Shown here: in pieces, positions 44,561 to 55,117 of the stretch
Layout of the letters: every line of letters starts with the position of its first letter
How positions within the stretch are numbered: position 1 is the stretch's first letter
DNA from: Brachyhypopomus gauderio
Taxonomy: Eukaryota > Chordata > Actinopteri > Gymnotiformes > Hypopomidae
DNA: 64,000 nt
Reading direction: 5' to 3'
Assembly: GCF_052324685.1 (NCBI RefSeq)
Contig: NC_135214.1
Location: 2,863,876 to 2,927,875, forward strand
Notes under the pieces: generated by a model
Seen by the model: the letters and a program-made list of their open reading frames with translations, nothing else
The model's database searches: none
What the model was told of the DNA's origin: nothing
Made by a program: the position numbers and the translations under genes

Positions 44561-47500
44561 GCCCTGTGCAGTAATAATAACACACAGACGTGGATACATG
44601 TATGATGTGTGTTACTTGTGATTAAACACACAGCTGCGGTCTTACAGCAGGCCGGGTCACGTTAAAGGGGCTGCGCGGACATTATGTGCAATATAACGCG
44701 CTTTGCTGGTATTTGGAGCAATTATTTAAGGTTTTTTTCACAAGCGTTTTTTTGGGAAATGCCCGTACTGTGAGAAGTGAGCGGGCGGTGTTGTGCATAT
44801 AGCAGGCCAGCTAGCGGTCCAGTGGGTTGAACCGGGTCCGTGTGGCCGATGGACGGACGCTGCTCCACTTTATTAACGCTGGTGTCATGCAAGGGGGGGG
44901 GGGGGGTATTTCCCCAATCCAGAAATTGTGGGTGAGCACACACGGTTATACGTGTTTCCATAAAGTATTGAACTCATTGCCGTAAGCTGAATGAAAAAGT
45001 TGAAACACGGTCTTGTCCCGTCCAGGCGCTTCACCTGCGTGTGACTTTCAGCGCTAAAAAGTCCAACAGTGGAGCCCCGAAAAATCACCTCAGCTCCGGC
45101 TTCAAACTGGGCGCGTAGCCGCGGTGTGTTTACCACAGAGTCACACATGTTTAGTCTAGCGCCTCATTAGTCTCATTAGACTGTCTAATTCGGGGAGGTG
45201 TCGCGAAACGACGACAAATAAACGGTTCTTTTGGGTTGGAGGTAAGACGTGGTGATGTCTCTGCGCCTGTGGGGAGCCGTGTCGTGTCCCAACACGTCCG
45301 TGTCTGTGTTCATAACTCGCTGCTGTTTGCAGTGTTTGCCCCCTCCGTGTGTAATGGGACGCGCCCCAGAACAAGTGTCTCCGCACGGACTGTCCCGTAG
45401 TGGACAAAAGACGCGGGGACACGTAAAGGCAACAGGGTTTAAACGCAGCAGATTGTTTTTATTTTACTCATTTTTTGTAGACAAAGGGCTTAGAAACTCT
45501 CCAGTTTTTTTTTATCTCAACCGTGTATTGTAGTAATTGAACAATGGAAAAAAACTTCGTGATTTTAAAATGAGTTTTATTTCCTCGTAGTGCTTCACTC
45601 CCCCCTGTTTGACCATTAACATACACCGGGCTCTGAGTAGGGCGGCATGGCCATAAACAGAGTGCAATTCACAATAAGTACCTTTGATTGGCCCATGACA
45701 TTTTAATTATACAGTAATTATGTTTTCCTTTCTCCAACACTTAAAAAGTTACAAATTATGGTCAACTTGATCAAATGTTTGCTTCCCCATTTATCCTACT
45801 TAATTTAGCGAGTAAATGGAAGTACTTCCATGATTTAAAAAAAATCTTTTTCATCAAGTATAATGTCAGAAGCCTTTACAGGTTTTAAAGGTGTTAATAT
45901 TTTTAGTAAGTCTAAAAGTGTGTTCATATTTAGGTTAAGGATAAACATGTCAAATGTGCAAAACAAGGTTGTGTAGTGATTCTGACTCTGGCATGTACTA
46001 TTCCTCAAAGTGAATCTATATGAAATGTAAAATTACTAAAGTATTAATTGTTTTATGTATATTAGGTCCAAATGGCCTTGATGGCTGTGCCTACTCTACC
46101 TTTTTATGCATGTGTCCTCCATAATCTAATTCAAATGTACAATTTGCATATGATTAATATTCTGTGTCCATGGTTACTCATATTGAAAGTCTCAACACTG
46201 TTTATCTTCTTCATAGCATTCAGTCCTCCTTTCAATAAAATGCCACTAATGAGTTTCATATTTAAAATTCCATGTTTAAAATTCTACGAACTAAGATATT
46301 TGCATAATATCATTACCATGACAGCTTGTGAAAGCATGTCAGCTAAGAGTTATTTTCTGCCTGTTTTCAGTGTTGTTTTTCCAAACTGCCTTTGGTACAG
46401 TTGCTGCTGTTTACTCTGGCAAACAAAGGTGTGAGGGGCGTCTTTTTTTGCCCGTCTCACCCTCTCCTGCATTTAGCTTAATTTGATATGTCTCTAAGTC
46501 AGATTCATCTTAGTCTATGTACGTCTTGGAGAGCAAGTGAAACAGGCTTTCTTTTTTAGTGTCAGGGTGCTCCATTTCACCTGTCTTTCACTTTTCTTAA
46601 AGCTTCAGTAATTTGCCTAATAAAGTCCATGAATAATCATACACTTGCTCTGACACTCTACTGGCAAAGTAATTTGCAAGAATGAATTAGGTTTTTTAAA
46701 AGAACAGTTAATGGGATCCGGAGTTAATCTGGATATGCTAATCACAGTGCGTGTCCCATGATGGAATTATGGCTACAGAATTGCCTGGATTCGATCACAG
46801 GGACGTGGAAGCCGCAGGGGGCTGAGATCATGATGCAAGAGAATGTCAGGTCATTTTACGGTCTCGTATGACCAGCACGGTCCAAAAATGCCTATTGGTG
46901 CTGTATGTATCCTAATAATTTTATTTCCAAAATTAGTCCATTGCCTTTGGATGCTTACAGGTATGAGCGTCTTGTTTACCTGTCCTACTAATTATAATGC
47001 CTGCACTCTGCTGGTAATTGGGCCTGTGTGGGTTCCACTGTGCTGTTGTGCTGAGCTGTTGAGGTTATTTCTCTCCCCTTCTTTTCTCTCTAAAGCCATC
47101 CAATTAATATGCTAATGAGATGATAAATATTTATGAAAAATGTAAATTATGCAGAAAGCTTTCAGAGCGCTGTGTGAAATGAATTGCTTGCAGGACTTCA
47201 AAGTGTTGCTCTGCTAACGAGGCAGAGGAGGATTTGCATACGACTTTAATCAGCTGAATACTGATTACACTTCATTATGGGCGCTGCCAGCTGCACGCTT
47301 TGTTTCTGTTCCATTCCGCGGGAAGAGGGGGTAAGAAAAAAAGTAGTAAAGTGTTTCACACTCGAGTTGTCGTGACGATCATGGCAGTAAGTGAGAGAGG
47401 GAGCGAGAAGGGAAAGAGAGAAAAAGAGTGATCGGAGGAGTCAGAGCGGTCTTCTCCACAGGCCTCGTGTAGAGTGCAGTTGCGTTATGCAGAGCGGCGC

Positions 47501-50500
47501 ACTGTAGCTTCTGCTCGTCTGTCGGCGTTTCCCTCCCGCCTCCCGCCGGTCTGCTTCTCGAGCACCTCCAACAGGAGCCGAGGGCGTTTAGAGAGTTTCG
47601 GTGCCACTTGTTTGGTGAAGAGAGAGCTCGCCAGAGCTGGGGACGCGTGCGGAGACCATGCTGCAGAGGGCGAGCGCAGCTGAGGCCGGTGAGTGGGGCT
47701 TTGAGAGGGAGCGCGAGCGTTTGTTTGCGAGAGCGCGGTGAATGCCGGTTGTTTGGCCAGTCATTATGTAGAGAGGACATGTCTGTTAAATCATCCCTTC
47801 AAACAGATGTGTGTATTGTGATGCTGGTGCTTGTGTATGGGCCTGCTGCTACACAAAGAAGAGAGAAACGTTCCACAGCGCACGTGTAGGAAGGGGGCGT
47901 GCCCGTGTGCAGGTACCACCACGGTCCTGAGTGTCCGGGACCCGGTCCGTGTCTAAGGGGGCACGGAGCTTTGCTGCTGTGCTGCTGGCAGGCGGGGAGG
48001 TGGTGTTAAACCTCGCGTCTCTTCCTTCCAGATTCCAGAATGAGTAATCCGTCAGAAACGAGTAAATGTGCAATGGAGAGTGCAGACGGAAACACAGGTG
48101 AGTGCCCTGGCCTAGCTAACCGTCCACTTGATGTTCCTTGGGGCTCCTGCAGTGAAAACGATCCTCCCTTTACAAATGCGCTCCGTGCTGGCGGGGCTCG
48201 TGTCCGCCTGCCTCTGTAACACGAGCATACGCAGAGAAGTTTTGATACTGCCGTTCTTACGATACTGATGTCATGCCCCTTTAAAAGTGTGAGGTTATTT
48301 CGTTGTAGCCGTTTCTTGGCCTGAGATCTAATGCTTACATTTTGAATGTGCCGTGGAGCGTGGGGAGTCTTTAGGTTCAGAGCGGTCACAAGGTGTGCTA
48401 CGCCTGTTCGGGGGGGGTTGTGTTTTGTTTAAAGCTGTGATCTGAGCAGCAGCTGTAACGTTTCCCTCTCTCCAGGTGCCCAAACAAACGGACTGGACTT
48501 TCAGAGGCAGACGGTGCAAACGACAAACACCATCACTAATGCACAAGCACAAGCCCTGCTCCAACAGGTACAACTACACCCCCCCCTCCCTCTCTCTTTC
48601 TCTCTCTCTCGCTCTCTCTTCGTCTCTCTCGTGCTCTCTGTGTTGCTTCTCTTTCTATTGCTTTTGTCCTTTCTTCCTTTCATACACACACACACACACA
48701 CACACACACGCCAACTTTGAAGTTCATGAAAACGAACTGAAGAGGCATTTAGGACACACACCACGGGCATAAAGGCTCATAGGAATGTGCATGTCCCCAG
48801 GGTCATTATTCTCCACTGACATGATGCATCCTGTCTGGGCAGCCGAGCTGCTCTCTGACCCACTGTTATTATCATACCAGTGAATGATTGCTAGGTGCTG
48901 TCTGCTTAAACGTTTAATAAGATCATGATATGTTTGGTAGTTTGGTAGTAAGCTGGAAGACAATAACGCTGTGTGCGTCGGAGTGCGGTATGTCAGATTT
49001 GATGAAAGTGTAAAGAAAGACTTGGAGCCCCACAGATGTGCTGGTAAAAAAAAAAAAAAACATTGTTGCTGTCTCTTTTTTACAAGGGAAATTAATTGTA
49101 CCCATATGCTAATTAGCTGCTCTGCAGTTGCTCGGAAACAGATGGTGGAGAATATGCAAATCTATGCAGAATTTGCATGCACTGCATAACCGTTTCTTTA
49201 ATTAACATAACCCACCTCCCTTTCGCTTCAAGTCTCGGAGGGCTGCAGTGTATTTTTATCACCAAGACCATTAAGGCAAAGTGTTCTGAGGCATTTGGTG
49301 TTTTTTCTCTCTCTGTAGCTCTATCGCTCTGTCTCTGTCTCTCCCTTTCTCATTCTTGTTTGTTTTCTCTCGTATAGTTTATTTTCTCATGTCTTTGCTC
49401 ATATTACAGCGGGAGGTAGACTTTTGGGTCATTCTATATTCTGCAAAAATAAAAAAACAAGACTTTCATTCCTCTGTATTTTTTATATATGTTTTTCATG
49501 CGGTCTTGCGAAGGCGAGACATTGTGGGTTCTTGGATCAACAGCCCATGCTACTGGCTTTAGGGGTGATATCTCGCGGTTTCCTGAGGACTTCTGTCCGC
49601 GGGCTGTCCCCCCCCCCCCTGCTGGAGTGCCTGCTCTGGTGGGGGCGGCAGAGCCCCCTGTGTCCACTGTGTCCACTCCGGCATCCCTGACCTCGCTCCG
49701 TGTTGTGTCCTCAGTGTAAGTCAGAGGATTCACCTGAGCTTCCAGCCTCCAGCCAGCAGGGGGCGCTGCCTCCCACTCAGCTCATGTTGGCCGGAGGGCA
49801 GATAGCAGTCGTGCTTCAGGTCTGACGACGCGCTACGCTGTAGTCCAGCCAGCAGGTCCCACAGGAGGGAAGCAGATGAAACATTGAGCTGATGGTCTTG
49901 CAGCATGTGTTCACCCGTGTGCTGGTCAAGTGTCCGTTCTGGGTTGACCATCCTGCTCTGTCTTCACGAGGCTTCGAGATGTTTTGTTTTGGGACGTCGG
50001 TGAGAGACTTCTTGGTTGGAGACCGTAATGACCGTGCATGTTGGTGACTGGAGTCCGGCATGTCAGAGTCAGACTGGTGCATCAAGTGTTGCATTTTGTA
50101 TTTGATCTCGTTATATGTGAGAAGTTCAATAGACAAGTTTAACTGTGTCCAGCGTAACAGTTTCATTGAGATTTCTTCCTCCACCTCTCTGTGTCCCTCC
50201 CTCTCTCTTTCCCTCTTTCTCCCCCCCCTTTGCTTCCTCCTTTTCTTCCTTTCTCCCACTCTCTCTTTTTGCCTTCCCCCACTTTCCCCTCCCTATCCAT
50301 TCTTCTCCTCCTGTGTTCTCCCCCCCCCCCCAGTTGACTCTGACTCCAGCCCAGCAGCAGTTGCTCATACAGCAGGCCCAGGCCCAACTCCTGGCCGCTG
50401 TACACCAGCACTCGGCCAATCAGCAGAGCAGCACCACGGGAGCCAACATCTCCGCCTCCGCTGCCACGCCCATCACGCAGATCCCCCTGTCCCAGCCCAT

Positions 50501-50659
50501 CCAGATCACGCCCGTGAGAGCCCCGCCCACTCCTGCACTCACGCCCAGGCCGGCCTGGTCCGGCTCACGGGCCGCTGGCCCGAGTCTAGCTGTAACGCAC
50601 AGCAGTATTCTAGTTATGGGATTAATGTGTGTGGCGGCACATGGAGCAGCTCAGCTCAA

Positions 50660-50713
<54 letters not shown>

Positions 50714-53700
50714 TGCAGCAGTTACAGCAGCTCCAACAGCAGCAAAACCTCAACCTGCAGCAGTTTGTGTTGGTCCAGCCCGGCCACCCCATCGCCGCAC
50801 AGTTGCAGCCGGCACAGTTCATCATCTCACAGACACCGCAGGGCCAGCAGAGTGAGTGCCCGCCCCTCATCCGCCCCGGCCCCGCCCCCTCGCATGCATC
50901 ACTGCACCGCCCACTCCTGTGTAACTCCGCCCCCTCACTCACCCCCCCCACCATCTCATCCTGCGTGTGGTTGCCTGGCCTCAGTTTTTCTTCTATCTAT
51001 CTTTCTTTAAATCTGTCCCTTTTTTAGGCCTCTTGCAAGCCCAGAATCTTCTAACTCAACTACCTCAAAGCCAAGCCAACCTCCTGCAGACTCAGCCAAG
51101 CATCACCCTCGCCACACAGGTCAGAGACTACACATCCCACAATCCCTCCATGAACTGGGCCTCTGGCCATGCGGTCAAGCCGTGCCTGTAGCAGAGCGTG
51201 CTCCCAATACTCCCAGCGAACAGCAAACACTGACACCGTCGACCTCTCTGCCCCCCCGCTGACGTTTAGCCCGCGACACCCACTCGCACCATAGCAGCTA
51301 CCCCCGTCCCTCACAACCAGACCACACCAAAGCGCATGGACACCCCGAGCCTGGAGGAACCTAGCGACCTTGAAGAACTGGAGCAGTTTGCCAAGACCTT
51401 CAAACAGAGGAGGATCAAGCTGGGTTTCACTCAGGTAACACACACACACACACACACACACATTATGTGTATGTTGAGCTCTTGAGTAAAGACAGAATAC
51501 ATCAACCATGGTGTGTCTAGTCTAGGGTGTGTCTAGTCTAGGGTGTGTCTAGTCTAGGGTGTGTCTAGTCTAGGGTGTGTAGAGACGTGTGTTACAGACC
51601 TTTGGATTTTTCCTTGGTCTTTGCGTCAAACTTTGACCCCGGGCCGCCGCTCTGACGTAGCTTGTCTGTGTTGCCCAGGGTGACGTCGGCCTTGCTATGG
51701 GAAAGCTTTACGGAAACGACTTCAGCCAGACCACCATCTCCCGCTTTGAGGCCCTAAACCTGAGCTTCAAAAACATGTGCAAGCTGAAGCCCCTGCTGGA
51801 GAAATGGCTCAACGATGCAGGTATGTCTCTGAGCTGGCCTCTCGCCACACTGCCACCTGCTGGAGAAATGGCAGATGCGGTTATGTCTCTGAGCTGGCCT
51901 CTCGCCACACTGCCACCTGCTGGAGAAATGGCAGATGCGGTTATGTCTCCGAGTTGGCCTCTCGCCACACTGCCACCTGCTGGAGAAATGGCAGATGCGG
52001 TTATGTCTCCGAGTTGGCCTCTCGCCACACTGCCACCTGCTGGAGAAATGGCTCAACGATGCAGGTATGTCTCTGAGCTGGCCTCTCGCCACACTGCCAC
52101 CTGCTGGAGAAATGGCAGATGCGATTATGTCTCTGAGCTGGCCTCTCGCCACACTGCCACCTGCTGGAGAAATGGCAGATGCGGTTATGTCTCAGAGTTG
52201 GCCTCTCGCCACACTGCCACCTGCTGGAGAAATGGCAGATGCGGTTATGTCTCCGAGTTGGCCTCTCGCCACACTGCCACCTGCTGGAGAAATGGCAGAT
52301 GCGGTTATGTCTCTGAGCTGGCCTCTCGCCACACTGCCACCTGCTGGAGAAATGGCAGATGCGGTTATGTCTCTGAGTTGGCCTCTCGCCACACTGCCAC
52401 CTAGTGTCTCACAAGATGTCGGCTAGGATTCCTGTCGTAGCTGATTGAAGTGAAGGATTTCTCCAACCTTACTTTTCCCAAAGATACATAGACTCCCTGT
52501 TTAATGTTTTGCGATCAGTGAATGCGTAGGTTAGGTTAGTTGTAACAAACGTACAAACTAAAATTAAGCTTATTCTTAGCTTAATTTTGTACATTTATTT
52601 TAAGCTTTTTTAAAAAGGTGTATATCATGGAGCAATCTTGTAAGAACTTCAGTGATGCCACCAGTGTCGTCTTTCTCCACTCAGTAATGGGTCTAACCCC
52701 TTCCAGTACTTCAAAGCAGAATGATCAAAGTCACTTAATTGTTCATTTGCAATAAGGATCTCGTTTGATCGTTTGGAGCGGAGCTGCGGGCGACGTAAGA
52801 GCACCACCAGGTGCTTATACCAGTGTGTGTGTGTGTGTTTGTGCGCGTTGTGTGTGCAGAGAACCAGACGTCGGACCAGGGCCTGTCCAGCCCGAGCTCC
52901 CTGGGCTCCCCCGGGCTGGGCATGGAGGGCTTGAACCGTCGCCGTAAGAAGAGGACCAGCATCGAGACCAACATCAGAGTGGCCTTAGAGAAGAGCTTTC
53001 TGGAGGTGAGTGACATCTCCTCCCCGACGTCTCCCTTAAACTGGCCGCACCTCACGAACTCGTCCTGCGAGCGTAGCGTGACGTAGCGTGGCGTGGCGTG
53101 GCGTGGCGTGGCGTAGCGTGGCGTAGCGTGGCGTAGCGTGGCGTGGCGTGGCGTGGCTATCTCATGCTGAGAGGGCGTCTGGTGCCTTTTGTCCTCTTCA
53201 AGCAGAATCAAAAACCTACCTCTGAGGAGATCACCATGATCGCCGACCAGCTGAACATGGAGAAGGAGGTGATCCGCGTCTGGTTCTGCAATCGACGGCA
53301 GAAGGAGAAGAGGATCAACCCCCCCAGCAGCGCCAGTGCGGCCAGCACCCCCATCAAAGCCATCTTCTCCCCGTCCACGCCCCTGGTACGCCGGAGAGAC
53401 GCTCCACATGCCACAGACCGCACATTTCACGCACACCGCTCTCGTTTCAGAACGAATCGGTGCGTTTTTTTTAGAATTCGCAGAAACTGGACGTGGATGG
53501 ATAGCTTTAAAATAAATACAGCACATTTCCACACTCCTTGTTACCACGAGTCGGGAAAGTTTTGCAAGTGGCGAATGACAGTAGAGCTTCTGCGTCCACC
53601 TGCCTCCTCTCTTCTAGGCGTCTACCACGGCCAGCCTGGTGACCAGTAGCACCCCGACCACCCTGACGGTGAACCCCGTGATCCCCCTCACCAGCACCAG

Positions 53701-54173
53701 TGTCTCCAGCACCGTCCTCACCGGTAAGCTGCCCTGCTGGGCGTCGGCAGGCCGCCCTGCTCTGCACGCGCTCCTCGTCACGGAGGCCACGCCCCCTCAC
53801 TGCACCGCCTCTCCTTCCAAGGCACGACCTCCGGCCCGCCCACCAGCAACGCCGCGTCCGTCATCTCCACGGTGACGGCCGTCAGCGCGGCGTCCTCCTC
53901 CCCCTCGCTCAGCCCCTCCCCCGGCGCTCCTCGGACCTCGGTGGCGGACTCCGCCGTGGCGAGCCAGGAGACGGCGGCCGTCGTGGGCCAGACGGCCTCC
54001 TCGCTGGCCAGCGCGCTGGGTCAGGTGATGGTGGCCGCACCGGGTCTGTCCGCCGCCCTGCAGTCCGCCGCCCAGCTGCCCACCAGCGCCAGTCTGGCCG
54101 CCATGGCCGCAGCGGCCGGTCTCGGTCCGGGTCTCATGGCCTCTTCGCAGTTCGCTCCGGGGTGAGTGGGTCT

Positions 54174-54218
<45 letters not shown>

Positions 54219-54385
54219 TGGTCCTTATAAACCCATCACAGTGATGCTGCCTTTAGGGAAGAAGCAGAAATGCCATAAATTACATGATAGAAGAGTGTTC
54301 AAGTATGTAATGTAATTCAAGTATAAATTCAAATATCTTTCATTCTTTGTTGGTCCTCTCTAAATGGCCAGTGCAGTTTGACTGA

Positions 54386-54420
<35 letters not shown>

Positions 54421-55117
54421 TTCAGTGGGGCTTTGCTGAGTCTGGCTCCTGGAGGTCTGGGCAGTGCTTTGAGTCCAGCGCTGATGAGTAACAGCACCTT
54501 GGCCACCATCCAGGGTGGGTGAACCCCTCCCTCCCCCGTCCTGCCGTGACCTACGTCACTGGGCCCTCTTCCTCCTTCCTCTTCCTCTAGTTCTTCCACA
54601 CACAGGTCATTTGCAGTGGTTCATGGTCTCTACCTCGGACCTATGATGTAGTACCTGCTAAAAAAAAAAGTTCATTTGTACTCGATAGCAAATGAGTTAA
54701 ATTTCAGCAAAGCTTTAGTCTTCGCTACAGCACTAGTCCCAGCTCGGTATGTCTGTTCCCTGTAGATTTAGTCCTTCCTTTGACATGTTTTGATGAGTAA
54801 AAACACTGTGGTTCTTCTTCACAGCGCTGGCATCTAGTGGGACGCTACCCATCACCTCCCTGGATGGGAGCGGGAACCTGCTGTTTGCCAACACCAGTGG
54901 CGGGGGCGGGCCCAACCTGGTGACCGCGCCCCTCTTCCTGAACCCACAGAACCTGTCTCTGCTCACCAGTAACCCGGTCAGCCTGGTGTCGGCCGGGGCG
55001 GCCGCGGGAGCCGGGGCCCTCAACCTGCACGTCGCGGGCGATGGTCACCACGGCAATGCCGTCACCACGGCCACCATGCCCACCTCCACAATCGCCACCG
55101 CCTCCAAGGCCCAGTGA
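43823..55117 (+). CDS. pou2f1: POU domain, class 2, transcription factor 1 (Oct-1)
   Basis: Fifteen exons: 43823-43868, 48032-48097, 48476-48567, 49715-49819, 50334-50513, 50719-50851, 51028-51119, 51270-51434, 51679-51820, 52860-53005, 53206-53385, 53618-53723, 53822-54161, 54426-54514, 54825-55117. Phases close; 724 aa (human 743). It binds the octamer ATGCAAAT. Start [15 protein letters not shown] matches human Oct-1. The Gln-rich activation region follows ([24 protein letters not shown]). The POU-specific domain is about residues 264-340 ([16 protein letters not shown] ... LLEKWLNDA) and the homeodomain 367-426 ([15 protein letters not shown] ... [13 protein letters not shown]). The C-terminal Ser/Thr/Ala-rich region ends TASKAQ. 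The exon 4 donor is uncertain: CTTCAG|GTCTGA at 49819 was chosen over GTCGTG at 49807. The exon matching human VQLAGTSLQAAAQSLNVQ was not found. Intron 9 is filled by a minisatellite. Confidence 0.96.
46142..46305. promoter_or_regulatory. Two octamer motifs in pou2f1 intron 1
   Basis: ATTTGCAT, the reverse complement of the Oct-1 octamer ATGCAAAT, occurs at 46142-46149 and 46298-46305 in an A+T-rich segment with several TAAT cores. These are candidate autoregulatory sites. Motif-level evidence only. Confidence 0.4.
47232..47239 (-). promoter_or_regulatory. Octamer motif upstream of the alternative pou2f1 exon
   Basis: ATTTGCAT lies about 430 bp upstream of the candidate alternative start codon at 47658, next to tttaatcagctgaatactga. 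The position fits a proximal regulatory site for an internal promoter. Confidence 0.4.
47658..47688 (+). CDS. pou2f1: Candidate alternative first coding exon of pou2f1
   Basis: ATG CTG CAG AGG GCG AGC GCA GCT GAG GCC G is followed by a consensus donor GTGAGT. It leaves phase 1, exactly the phase needed to join exon 2 at 48032. The joined N-terminus would read [22 protein letters not shown]. Human POU2F1 likewise has isoforms whose alternative first exon joins at DSRMNNPSETSK. The upstream 200 bases are GC-richer than the surrounding intron and could be its 5' UTR. No transcript evidence is available to me. Confidence 0.6.
49154..49178. promoter_or_regulatory. Inverted pair of octamer motifs in pou2f1 intron 3
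   Basis: ATGCAAAT (49154-49161) and ATTTGCAT (49171-49178) face each other across nine bases. A nearby atgctaattagctg at 49105-49118 has the look of a homeodomain site. The block from about 49080 to 49250 is dense in such motifs and resembles a conserved non-coding element. Confidence 0.45.
49753..49767 (+). promoter_or_regulatory. CTCF-like motif inside pou2f1 exon 4
   Basis: CCAGCAGGGGGCGCT matches the CTCF core at every position and lies within codons for the SSQQGALPP part of exon 4. Coding and binding constraint would coincide here if the site is used. Confidence 0.45.
51511..51574. repeat. 16-bp tandem repeat in pou2f1 intron 8
   Basis: Four perfect copies of gtgtgtctagtctagg, followed by a partial fifth, about 100 bp before exon 9. 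A (CA)n run lies earlier in the same intron at 51439-51461. Confidence 0.95.
51793..52407 (-). repeat. 60-bp minisatellite of CTCF-like motifs at the pou2f1 exon 9 / intron 9 junction
   Basis: Ten tandem units start inside exon 9 (ctgctggagaaatggc, 51795 on) and end at cactgccacctagtgtctc. Period is 60 bp except one 64-bp unit. Each unit joins exonic ctgctggagaaatggc to intronic atgtctctgagctggcctct and cgccacactgccac. Every junction reads CTGCCACCTGCTGG, whose complement CCAGCAGGTGGCAGT fits the CTCF core CCASYAGRKGGCRSY at all 15 positions. Perfect copies start at 51850, 51910, 51970, 52030, 52094, 52154, 52214, 52274 and 52334; a near copy starts at 52394. The unit ending near 52070 keeps the exact exon 9 end and donor (aacgatgcag|gtatgtctct). 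The array has long open frames on both strands, which I treat as repeat artefacts. It lies within a single intron of the POU-domain region. Confidence 0.95.
53072..53156. repeat. 5-bp tandem repeat (gcgtg/gcgta) in pou2f1 intron 10
   Basis: About seventeen copies of gcgtg or gcgta occupy the middle of a 200-bp intron, ending 50 bp before exon 11. Every unit carries a CpG. Confidence 0.92.

Noticed and set aside
47379-47780. Minus-strand 133-codon frame opposite the alternative pou2f1 exon
   Set aside because: GC-rich promoter sequence gives open frames on both strands; the plus-strand stub fits the splice phase of exon 2.
50060-51010. Long plus-strand Ser/Pro/Cys-rich frame
   Set aside because: It runs through a pyrimidine tract, exon 5 in the wrong frame and a GT repeat; the correct pou2f1 frame is fixed by homology.
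51793-52407. Regular 60-bp spacing suggesting a CRISPR-like array
   Set aside because: There are no unique spacers (the whole unit repeats), and the locus is a vertebrate intron.
51697-52426. Long plus-strand frames through the pou2f1 exon 9 region ([14 protein letters not shown] repeats) and minus-strand [15 protein letters not shown] repeats
   Set aside because: The minisatellite unit has no stops in several frames. The exon 9 donor and the match of exon 10 to Oct-1 show this is intron.
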